From positions 10,518,835 through 10,582,834 of the forward strand of contig OY821744.1 of NCBI GenBank assembly GCA_963682055.1: 64,000 nucleotides of DNA, read 5' to 3'. The translations under genes and the position numbers were made by a program. Within the stretch, counting starts at the first letter, position 1, and each line of letters starts with the position of its first letter. Of this stretch, positions 45,068-64,000 are shown piece by piece. The notes beneath the pieces were generated by a model. The model worked only from the letters and a program-made list of their open reading frames with translations, ran no database searches and was not told where the DNA came from. Source of the DNA: Primula veris. Lineage: Eukaryota; Streptophyta; Magnoliopsida; Ericales; Primulaceae.

Positions 45068-46461
45068 TATAAATTAGGATTTTGTTAGAAAAATAAAATG
45101 TACTGTGCATTCTTTTCTCCTTTTCTTTATTGTTAATGTGATTATAAAAATAATCTTACATGGCTTATCCATATCCACGTTGCCATTTCCTTTGCGTCAC
45201 AATGATTGTGATAAACAACAATATAAGTTACTTTTGCAAATGAATTAAAACTTGGAAGTATTGCATTATTAATATCCAGACACGTGACCACTAAAATTAA
45301 GATAAGAAAACAGTTGTATCATGAACAGATGTACTCCTAGAACACTGACAGTATGACAATAAAAATAGCATAACCCACGGACTCCCCATACTCCCTGGTC
45401 ACTACCTAATTAACAAATATTAATTGGATTCTATTATTGTCTCATAATAAATGACACTTTTATCATTTTTTTTTTACTTTTAATGACTATATATTATATA
45501 TATAGATATAATCTAGTAACGATTATAAAATTATTTACTATTTTTAATAAATGCCTCAATAAATTAAGACAACTCAAAATAATATATTATCCCCATTATG
45601 AATTGAGTATCTAGTTAAGTAAAAAAAAAAATTATTGTGTAAATCATAAAAAACTTTTTACAATCCCCAGAAATATGCTTCCCACGTAATCAGCTCCAGC
45701 TAGAAAACTATTATTCCCTCAATAAGAAATTCGTACAATTGCAAAAATACTTATATGACTATAAGTCTAAAAATATACATATATATTCCCCTGAAAAAGG
45801 AACTACTCTGGTTGGTAATTGTACAATTCGTATCTTTCCAGAAAATTATGTTACACAATAGCTAAGTTATGAGTGATCCATTACAAGACAATGTGAGAAT
45901 GTCAAGATGTACTGTGTTGGCAGCAGTGTTGCTTCGAAGACATTGTTTGGTACAATATTAAATATAACGACACTCGTATTAGCAACTGATATTATAGTAT
46001 TATGATATTTTTTTGATATTGATTATAAATAGTGCTGAAGTTGAATTTATATATATATACTAGTAATCGTGATGAAATAAAAATATATAAAATAACTATA
46101 TTATGATATAAATACGTGGATAATAAAAAAAAATATAGTTTCAAATTTTAAAAAAAAATTGGTTGTTAAAGAGTGATAAATAGTTTTATTAGTTTTTACT
46201 TTTTATATTTTTATGAAACTATGATATTATTGTAATTAATATAAAAGTATAAAAATATTTTTGAAAAAAATAGCTAAATTGAACAGATTTATTTAATTTA
46301 TTATAATAAAATGATATGTATTTTATTTCTTCCTGTCTAGATCCCAATTTTGTCAGAAAAGCAAGCATAAAAAAGAAATTGCACATATGTTCCTGCATTG
46401 TGTAATGTGACTCCAGTGTAATAATCCATTGTTTGTATTATATATATTTATTCACACACAG

Positions 46462-55545
<9,084 letters not shown>

Positions 55546-56605
55546 GCTATGCTTTACCTTACAGTAACTTTTCTAAGTCGTCGTATCCTTTAAGGGTTGT
55601 CTTATTTGTGTACATGTTTTGTTTATTTGCATGAGTGGGAAATGTTTCTGTTGTTTATGTTCATTATCTGGAGTGAGTATTTTTGTAAGAGATCAATTTG
55701 TTTATGTCGTGTTTTATACTTTGTAGTAATAATGGAAGTGACGAGATGTTTATTGTTTAGTGTGAAATGGTGAAACTGGTTAAGAAGTACTAAAGAATAA
55801 TGAAGATTTTGTTTGATTTCAGCTTCAATCTCGGGTGTGTTGCTTTTTTCCTTTTAGTTTTAGAGTTGGTGCACGTTTTGTTTTCCAGGTTTAAAGCTAA
55901 ATGTTACTGCTTTTCGTGGCCTGACTTCTCTAGAATCTCTAAAATGAAATGATCCAATTTTTTTCATTCTGAAGAAAGCTAATTTCTTCTTTCTTGTTGT
56001 CTCTTAGTTCATCTAGCACTATTTATTTTGGAAAATAAATTCAAATTTTCATTTAGAAAAATGCTGGTGGAGTGCCATCCCATTCTTCTGAATTTATTAC
56101 TTGGTTTAAAGTTTTAAACCAAATGTCTTTAGCAGTCGAGGCTCTGTCGTTACTGGAAAACTTCCCCATAACAGTACATCATTTTACGATATTTTATTTA
56201 CGGTAGTCAAACACATCATTCGTGTACTCCCTTGGATTCATTGTCCTACGAAGGGATCAAATTTGAAAATAATGTAACAACTCTGAGGCAAACATAAAGC
56301 ATCAAAGCTAGAATAAATCACGGAATAAAGGTAGCTAATTTTAACATACAAACAGAATAAAGATGATTATGTTATTAGGAGGTGCTTTGCTCAAATTAAA
56401 ATTAAGTTAGCCTAATAATTCACAAAGGCATGATGATCACCCAAGCAACCTTACCATGAGAGAAAGATTAAAAGAGAGAATTTATCAAGCTTTTTTAGTG
56501 CCTGAAGAAACGAATAAAGATCCTAGCTAGTATAAATTTGAGAATGCACTCGTGTACCTTTCTTATAATGAGACTCTCTTTCTCTGAACTCACCATCTAG
56601 TTTTG
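55546..56605. other. PHOT1 3' flank and spacer, no gene seen
   Basis: The first few hundred bases would be the PHOT1 3' UTR. No coding sense in the rest. Confidence 0.5.
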
Positions 56606-56620
56606 ATGTACAAATTAGAT

Positions 56621-57533
56621 ATGACTGATATTCAAAGGAATAAGTTTTGTATATTTTGCGTTTTGTTTCTTGTTACCAGTTTGGTCGTTACAGGAAGTGA
56701 AACTATCCCGTCAATAACTGAGGTACTAAAGCTTTTAGTTTCTGTTCACATAACATATTTTTACATAATCTACAAGTTCTTGTGTTGTCCTTTTATTTCA
56801 AGAAAACCTTACTTGCCTTGTCTTTAAAAATTATAACTCAAGTTTGTTTTTATCGAATTACATTCATTACAAAAGCAAAACAGCGTACAAAACGTCCAAA
56901 GTTTACATAGATACTATATACTAATTAGCCTCTACTATTTGTATAAGCAAAATATGCCTATCATATATTTAAACGACCCCTTCTGATGATAACTCCAATA
57001 TGAAACTATTTTCTTTATATATATTCACGGGTTAGTTTTCTTATCCTGCGCAGAAGAATTGCACCTACGCAATTACGATAGAAACCTCATGCATGAAGGG
57101 CGCGGACACCTCTGCTCACGTCAGCCTAAGATTCGGTGACGGGGTCTCAAACGATATCCTCGTACGACACCTCAACACAAAGCACGTTACACAACTCGAC
57201 CCACTGCAACCAAACAACAACATCGATGATACACAAGTAATACCATTCCAAGCCTGCTCGGTAGACGAGTTCCATGTGACAAACAAATGCTTAAAATTAC
57301 CCGTTTGTTACTTGTACCTCAAGTTATCTGGAAATGATGACTGGCGACCAGGGTTTGCCCAGATTCGACAAGTTGGGGGCCCTCATTTAAGTTCGGAATT
57401 ATTTTATTTTAGAAGGTATTTGCCGAGGCGTGTGTGGCACGGATCTGACACATGTGACACTGAAGTTACTCCGTTTGGGATAAAGTACAACAGGAAGGTG
57501 TTTGTGAAAAGAAGCAAGAATATTCGTAACTAG
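56621..57533 (+). CDS. Secreted PLAT-domain protein, embryo-specific ATS3-like, 193 aa
   Basis: Two exons, 56621-56722 and 57054-57533, joined at ITE|KNC by a GT-AG intron in phase 0. An in-frame ATG at 56606 would add five residues. The N-terminus has basic residues then FCIFCVLFLVTSLVV, a clear signal peptide. The second exon carries CTYAITIETSCMKGADTSAH, VSLRFGDGVSNDILVRHL, FQACSVDEFHVTNKC, VCYLYLKLSGNDDWRPGFAQI and ELFYFRRYLPRRVWHGSDTC, the pattern of the PLAT/LH2-type ATS3 family with its paired cysteines. ATS3-like proteins are secreted and were first described as embryo-specific in Arabidopsis; their biochemical role is not well settled. The YLYL..GND.W.P segment is well kept. The gene appears intact. 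Confidence 0.85.
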
Positions 57534-58158
57534 TTGGTTATAATTTGATGTGCAATGTATTGAACAAGTAATATGGTTTAAATCAAGCTAATGTCACACA
57601 CGAATGTGTGTTTCTGCCAATAGCAAGACCAATATTCCGTATTGTATTATACTACTAATATCTCATGGTATATTTAAATAATTTGGTAGATCATTCACAT
57701 CTCACCTGATAAATTTGTTTAGCTAAACATTGTCAAATAAGAAAAAAAAAAAAACAACTAATAACTTACATTCATACAAAATAAATTTAACTTGCATTTT
57801 TTGTGTATATTAGATTAACTAGTTTTGACTAGCAACAATGCATATATTTTATTAATATATTGATATTAGTTAATATGATAAGTCAGAACTATAATTTTTG
57901 AACAATTTAAAATAGAAGAAAATGATAAACTGGTTGTAATCTCATCCACACATTAGTGTGCTTCATAATTTTAACACAAAACTTAACAAGTGATTGTCAG
58001 CATGATATTTAATGAGTGCGCTATCAAGTTTAATGTGGCCAAAATATTAAATAGTGATATATGTAGACCAATATAGCTAGTTGATATTACCATTATGGTT
58101 TCAAATTATAGTTAGGTCTACAATTTCATTTTGAACTAAAATACCGTGTCTTTCATAG
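57534..58158. other. AT-rich spacer, no gene seen
   Basis: Would include the 3' UTR of the PLAT gene; nothing else recognised. Confidence 0.5.
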
Positions 58159-58397
58159 CACTCCCTCCGTTCCCAATTAATTGTCTATTATGAAAATTCG
58201 TGAAATTTTGATCGGTCAATAACTTGTATCAAAATTGTCGAAATGAAAATTTTTAAACGTTAATTATATAGTTCAAACATTAAATTATATGATTTAGTTT
58301 TGAAATTTTTCATTTCAACAATTATGATATATGTTATAACCCGGTCAAAATTGCATGTAATTTCGTATAGAAAAATTAAATAGGAACGAAGACAGTA
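58159..58397. mobile_element. Stowaway-like MITE, 239 bp
   Basis: Left end CACTCCCTCCGTTCCCAATT, right end inverse of GGAACGAAGACAGTA, with paired inner arms around TTTTGATCGGTCAATAACTT. Same family as 17022-17262. Confidence 0.75.
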
Positions 58398-58834
58398 GTA
58401 ATTAATCACTTGGATTTAAGTTTCAAACTCATGCTTTTCCCGGTTAACTGATGAGACTGTTTGGCTAAAAGTAAAACTGCATGATTAGAAACACAATTAT
58501 TTATCGGGAAACAGAAGATACGATGAGGAGAGACTAGTGGAGCCAAAAAGATTTAGTTTGGAATTGCCATAAATATAGACAGTTTTTTATTGGGAAATAT
58601 CCAAAAAGTACATCAACTAACATTAACTATATGTCTATATTACCGGATTATATAAAATGAAAAAAACATTACTAAAAATACATGTCACAAACTATTTCTT
58701 GCAAAAAAGTTATCACTCCATAAAATACTCAAAACCAAATACCAATAAAAAAAACTTTAAAAAATATAATAATATTCAACAGATTACAAAAAATAAAAAT
58801 AAAATACATAAAATTACAAAATAATATAAAATTG

Positions 58835-58906
58835 AGAGATAATTAATGTTTACTATATTCAACTATTACGCATGATAGTCGAATATAGTAAATATTAATT
58901 ATCTCT
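58835..58906. repeat. 72-bp near-perfect palindrome
   Basis: Arms of 30-plus bases: AGAGATAATTAAT-(g)-TTTACTATATTC on the left and its inverse ending ATTAATTATCTCT on the right, with only a few mismatches and a tiny loop near ATTACGCATG. It could extrude as a cruciform or form a long hairpin RNA. Confidence 0.8.
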
Positions 58907-59404
58907 AAAATTGAAAGAACCCAAAAAAATTGATTATAAATCAACTTTTTCACTAGAAATTCAAACTTTATAGTGTTTTTGTCATCATTCATAATATTTT
59001 TCGGACTTCATACTGTTTTTTAATAGTTCGTAGCCGTTTTTTCAAAATCATATAAATGGAAAATAAATATAGAGTAAATGTAATTATTTTTCTAAACTCT
59101 TTATTTTTCAAAATGCTAGGGCCTTATTAAAAAATAAACTTGTTTGTCTCACTCTCCAATTATTGTTGGTACGACAGATTGTAATCTAAACAAACATGAG
59201 GTCACTATGACAAAAGTCACAAAACCTTGTTTTATTCCATAAATGTGGATGCTACAATCATTATTGTTGATATTGACGAATCATAATTTCTCTTATTGCC
59301 CTTACCTATTCCATCTCTCGTGTCTCTACAATAACTCAATTATATATAAGTATTGAACTCTATAATTTCCATCCCTTAATTATTTCTTACCTTTTTATAC
59401 GGGA

Positions 59405-59568
59405 TTAGTGACGGTATTTTTTGTTACGAGCTTATTAGCGACGGTTTTTGTGACGGCTTTGTGACAGTTTAGTCAATTTGCGACAGATTTGTGACAGCTT
59501 TTTAAATTAGCGACAGACTTGTGACAGCTTTTGACTCTCACTAAATCAAACATTATTTTGTAGTGTGT
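59405..59568. repeat. CACTA-like terminus with GTGAC(A/G)G subterminal repeats
   Basis: On the minus strand it starts CACTACAAAA and carries repeated GCTGTCAC / CTGTCGC words (at least eight), the usual layout of an En/Spm end. The matching far end was not found. Confidence 0.5.
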
Positions 59569-60406
59569 ATAATTTAAGTCACTTTGTTGTCCTTATTTAA
59601 CGATTTATGCACTATATTTGTTTAGTGATAAGTAACAATGCGTTGTACTTATAATTTTTCGGGTGATTGGTTTAACGTAAAACATTTTTTTTAAGAAATC
59701 TTTTTCCACATATCCAGTAAAATTGGGGGAAACGATTACCCCGCAAATAAAGTTGTAAACGGTTTACGGAGCCTCTCTCTATATTTTTTCTAATACTAGT
59801 ATTATAACTATTATTAATTATAGTTCTATTCTTTTAAAATTATTTAATAATTAGTCCAATTCTATCTACTAACCAATAAAAAAAAAAGGAAAAAACACGA
59901 AAAATTCTAAAAAAATAACAAAAATGGAAAATAAATAAAAATAAAATCCGAAAAATCTAAAAAACCCAAGAAAATTTGAAAAAGCTAAAATCTAATTAAC
60001 CAATAAAAATATAAATAAATAGGAAAAAATCTAAAAAATAACAAAAAAATGGAAAAAATAAAACAAAAAATTCTGAAAAATCTAAAAAACCCAAGAAAAT
60101 TTGAAAAAGCTAAAATCTAATTAACCAATAAAAATATAAATAAATAGGAAAAAATCTAAAAAATAACAAAAAAAAAGGAAAAAATAAAACAAAAAATTCC
60201 GAAAGATAAAAGACAAAAGTTACATTATATCATTGAATACATAAAACTTTATCTTATAATTAAAAAAAAGACAAATGTTACATCTGTTTCAATCTTTATA
60301 AGTACGCCAAATAATTTAGGGCATACATTCTCCATTTTTTAGAATAACAAGTTTTGTATATTTCTCTCTCTAGAACTAGCTAATCCATAGTGGAACTCAT
60401 GTCCCA
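59569..60406. other. A-rich spacer with 125-bp duplication, no gene seen
   Basis: Strongly A-biased plus strand; the tandem repeat is listed separately. Confidence 0.5.
59940..60195. repeat. About 125-bp tandem duplication, A-rich
   Basis: GAAAAATCTAAAAAACCCAA starts at 59950 and again at 60075, and the following AAGCTAAAATCTAATTAACC blocks match closely. Confidence 0.8.
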
Positions 60407-60848
60407 TTAGTTTTTTTGTTAATCAATATCCCATGTTTTATTAAAATCAAAGAAATATTTATGCTCATGGACCAAACCCTCATGATGATCATTCCGTTTA
60501 AAAAACGATAACAAAATAATCAATATTGTCATACACTAAACAAATACAAAGAAGCCCGAAAAAGAAATCAAAACAGGCAAAAAAACATAACACTAACAGC
60601 TCAAATTCTTCGATCATTTTAAGTTTTTTTTTGTTACGATGACTTTCTATTTACTCTTTATACCCCTTATCATTATATCTCACATTTTAACTCCATGATC
60701 AATGTAAATAGCAAATTCAAGAGCAAAACTATAACTTAAAAGACGAGAATTTTTGTGTTAGCAAAAGGCAAAAAAACAGTGTTAATTATGTGCATAAATA
60801 AAAAAAAGTTGTATAAAGCAAATAATTCAAACCAAAAGTACCGATCAA
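60407..60848 (-). mobile_element. LINE 3' end fragment, second copy of the 1542-3105 family
   Basis: Read on the minus strand it follows the 3' UTR of the 1542-3105 LINE from TCGGTAC through ATTATTTGCTTTAT, TTTGCTAACACAAAAATTCT, GCTCTTGAATTTGCT and CAATATTGAT to a terminal ATATTGATTAACAAAAAAA. Its upstream side stops at the CACTA terminus at 60851, suggesting interruption there. Confidence 0.8.
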
Positions 60849-61639
60849 AACACTACAAGAAATTATTGATATAGCAACAACAACAAAAAAGGAGGCAAAT
60901 TCTGTTCCTAATTAGCAACAGAAACAAGCAAAATAGCAACATAAATTATGGAAAATATTTAGCAACAAAATTGCCAACTATTTACCAACTTAAAATTAGC
61001 AACACAATAATTTGTTACTAAGAAAGTTGCCAAAATTTTCAAATAAAATCAGCAACAGAATTACCATCAATTTAGCAACACGATCTCCCCATAAAGTTAG
61101 CAACATAAAAATATGTTGTTAAATTATACATTTGTGTTTAATTGCAAATAGCAATGGAATTGAATCAAAATTTGGCAACAGAAGTTACTTGATGCTAGTA
61201 GGTTGTTGCTTTACAAATTTGTTATCAAGCTTCTCAATATCGGTCCCCTATTTACAAAAGTAAGTTTGCTCCTATTTAGTTTTCATTACAAAAGGTCTTG
61301 TTATATCGTTTGTAATTTGATTATAATCAATTATCGTTAATTTATTTTGTTTAACTTAGACTATAGTTAATTTGTTGAAGGTAGCATATTTTATTAAGTT
61401 TCATAACTCGTAATTTTATTAAGTTAGTAATTTAATAGAAATTTCATAACTCGTAAAAAAGAAGTTATACATTTTTGACGAATTTGGCAAATGGATCTTT
61501 TCCCCCATTATTTTTTTAAGTTCCCCCTTTTTCTTTTTTTGGATTTTCCCCCTTTTTTTTCGTTTTGGCCCATTCTTTTTTTTTTTTAATTAACACTTAC
61601 ATTATATAGTATATATATGAGAATGGGTCCCCATTTGAG

Positions 61640-61731
61640 AGACTAATTCTCACTCTCTCACACCGCCCAAAGGAAGAGAAAACCCTATATCTAAATACAC
61701 GCCGCCGCCGCTCGACTCTTCTATTCACAGG
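61640..61731 (+). other. Leader-like segment inside the CACTA element
   Basis: A CT-rich tract (CTCACTCTCTCACACCGCCC), GA-rich stretch and a (GCC)n run end TTCTATTCACAG, downstream of an AT-rich TATA-like region at about 61596-61620. It looks like the first exon of a plant gene with a following intron. It may be a captured host leader or the element's own gene start. Confidence 0.35.
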
Positions 61732-62529
61732 TCTCCCTCTTTTTTTTCCTATCCCCTCCTTCCTTATAATTATGTTTTCTGATTGAATCTGATTTTTGTG
61801 TTTTTAATTGTCTATATGCTCTAATTGGTGCAGGTGTTTAATTAATTTTATCCTTTTCAAATTTGAAATCATTTATTTTTGTATCTAATGCTTGAGTTTA
61901 TGTTGAAGGTATGTGTATTACCAAAATACGCTTATATGTATACATCTGTAATTTCTTCAAAATTCACCATTTTAGATATGTTAACTGTAAGTTCTTGTAA
62001 ATCTAAGTTTTTAACTTACCCCAAGCTTATAAACATGGAGTTTTGGATCTCAGATGATTAAAGATAAGTTTTGAAACTACAATTCATATTGTCATTATTT
62101 GTGATTCCGCCCGCCACTTGAAGTTTGATACAACTTGATGTTTACTCAACTGAAATCTATTACGTGAAAGCAAACAAACCTTATAAATGTGTTAATTCTT
62201 AACTTGTTTAAGTGTCAATTTTCAAAACAATCAAACCCTTTATGCTGTCTAAATTTTTTTAGGTACATGTGAAAGTAAAAAACCATTTTATTGTTATTCT
62301 GCTTGTTCATAAGCAATAAAATACAAAACATGTTGGTTTATTTGTAAGTAGATGGGAATAGTACATTCAATTGGTGATGGTTCTGGTGTGCATGGTTCCA
62401 TTGAGATATAAGTAAATGTGGCTCCACAGGAAATCCTCGGTAATAAAATCAAAATCTGCACATTTGTTTTTTCTAGACTTTTGCATTGTGTACATTCCCT
62501 TTGAACCAATTCATCTTTCTTTTTAATAG

Positions 62530-62650
62530 GTTTTAACCATCAACAACCACGAAAATGAACCAGACCTTCAAAATTAAAATACTAGAAGATGTGTCAAATT
62601 GGTCAAAGGTCACACACGCATTAGAAGAAAACTATCAGGAAGAATTTAAG
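62530..62650 (+). other. Possible exon inside the CACTA element
   Basis: An open stretch with the first ATG at 62554 reads MNQTFKIKILEDVSNWSKV onward and ends EEFK before GTATCT, a donor-like site; an acceptor-like TTTTTAATAG lies at about 62530. I do not recognise the protein. Confidence 0.35.
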
Positions 62651-63298
62651 GTATCTCGATATGTTTTGTACTTTGATACATTAATGCTTATGTATTTGGT
62701 TTCATAGTTAAATATTAGTGCTCATAAAGTTGCGGATATGTTCTATTTCAATTGAGTACCGCACTGTTGTGCAATTGGATATGATATGAACTTATATTAT
62801 TGCAGAACAGGTTTTTTATACTTATAATTGTATGTGGCGTGCTTGGTTTTATACTTTTCTTCAGTGGTGCGAGGAATATTCATAGTTTCAAATTCAGAGC
62901 ATAGCTTTATTGTCTCATTTAAGTATTATCACCAAAACTTTATGAAACTGTATAACCAATTCACGGAATGAACATGTATGTACACTTTAGTTCTGGAGAA
63001 CATTACTAAAATAGTAGCTTAGGAACGTCTCAAGTCTCTTTTGGACATATTTGAGAGAAAACAAGAGCGGCATTCGTCATATGAAGGTTAAGACTAGACA
63101 TATGAAAGTTGAAACTCAATAGTGTAATACATACTCCAACTCATATGCACTGTTTTTTTTTCATTGCAGCAATTAAGCTGAGTTTTTCTAGATCTATTTG
63201 GTTTTATGTTTTGTACTTGGATTTAGTTGTTTGTATGAATTTAAAGTATATGTTATTTTGCTTGATATCTAATCTATAGAAGTACTTTGTTTTGCTAG

Positions 63299-63390
63299 AA
63301 GGGCGAAAAAGAGGTTAAGAATTGTTGGAAGAAAGCATCTGCAGGGAGACGCTACCAAGTCTCTAATAATGATCGAAAGAATGAGTCGGT
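63299..63390 (+). other. Possible exon inside the CACTA element
   Basis: An open segment KGEKEVKNCWKKASAGRRYQ continuing VSNNDRKNES lies between TTTTGCTAG and GTAAGA, good acceptor- and donor-like sites. Lys/Asn/Arg-rich; family unknown. Confidence 0.35.
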
Positions 63391-64000
63391 AAGAAGGGAC
63401 TATACCTTGGAAGTTGTTTGGAACAAGTAGAAGGAGGAATAGAACACTCCTGAGGCTTTCGACCTATCTAGGAAGAAAGAGTTGGCATGTATAGGCCCTA
63501 ACAGACTAGAGATTCCATCACGGCTTCTGAGCAAGCCAGTCTTTTTGAAATGAACAAAAGAAGCCAATCTGCAAGAGTTTACCGATTTTTTTCTGTATTT
63601 TGTGGCATATTTTGAGATGATAGATCGAAAGTGAGTTGTAATATTTTGGTTAACTGATAAAATCAATATTAATTGTGTTATACTAAAGTTTTGTTATATA
63701 TATATATATTAATCTGCAATTAACTAGCAACTGAATCCCCATATTAATTTCTATTTTTTATTCAGTGGACAAAGAATAGAAATAAATTTTAGTAACAAAT
63801 ACAATGGTCACCATTAAAAATTAAATAGAAAATTATAAAGGATTGTAACAAATTTCTGACAGAAACCACTTATGTTACAAAAGTGTTGTCTTTTCCATCC
63901 AAAAAATATGCCAATGAGTGACATAAAAAATATGTTACAAATATGTTACTAATATAGCAATATAAAAAGTATGTTATAGTTGTGTTACTGAGTATAATAT

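Larger units (their letters stand above)
60851..64000. mobile_element. CACTA (En/Spm-like) element, left part, continues past the window
   Basis: Starts CACTACAAGAAAT, the classic CACTA terminus, followed by about 350 bp of subterminal repeats built on TAGCAAC / TTGCCAAC words. No transposase domain was recognised within the visible 3.15 kb. The last 150 bases again show ATGTTAC and TAGCAA words, so the far end may be close to or just beyond base 64000. Gene-like pieces inside are listed separately. Confidence 0.7.

Noticed and set aside
45400..45620. Sequence near CTCCCTGGTCACTACC considered as another Stowaway copy
   Set aside because: The inner motifs and right terminus of the family were not found.

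Overview
The window is nuclear DNA from a flowering plant, almost certainly a eudicot. The evidence is AT-rich intergenic DNA, GT-AG introns, land-plant gene families (NPF/NRT1, cytosolic HSP70, phototropin 1, an ATS3-type PLAT protein) and a heavy load of plant Ty1/copia, Ty3/gypsy, LINE, CACTA and Stowaway-like elements. Nothing in the sequence fixes the species. No tRNA, rRNA or CRISPR array was seen.

Host genes. (1) 1-4176, minus strand: the first 323 codons of an NPF2-type transporter in four exons, running off the left edge, with a 5'-truncated LINE in intron 2. (2) 14042-16626, minus: a complete two-exon cytosolic HSP70 with a three-box heat-shock element beside its TATA box. (3) 18476-18785, plus: a broken HD-ZIP I relic, followed by an unrecognised decayed coding tract. 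(4) 46462-55545, plus: a complete 24-coding-exon PHOT1 of 998 residues; its first non-coding exon is probably at about 37200-37281, giving a 9.2-kb leader intron. (5) 56621-57533, plus: a small secreted PLAT-domain protein.

Mobile DNA makes up about half the window. A 5.0-kb non-autonomous LTR element (6962-11999, TSD TGAGA) carries several tandem-repeat arrays, one of which is a run of about 22 hairpins. A 9.55-kb SIRE-type copia (22944-32496, TSD AATAG) has LTRs that look identical, gag, pol and an extra third ORF, and sits inside an older solo LTR (21813-32725). A copia solo LTR lies at 35140-36347. A 5.74-kb copia (39326-45067, TSD TATAA) lies inside the inferred PHOT1 leader intron. A CACTA terminus at 60851 has landed in a second LINE copy and runs off the right edge.

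The most unusual signals are: a 14-base perfect complement between the primer-binding position of the 39326 copia and its own LTR, with no tRNA-like PBS (possible self-priming or a leader stem-loop); a palindrome family shared between the SIRE-type LTR and the DNA just upstream of that element's third ORF; and the hairpin array together with a GC-rich ORF inside the LTRs of the 5.0-kb element. All calls come from reading the sequence by eye; no alignments or database searches were run.
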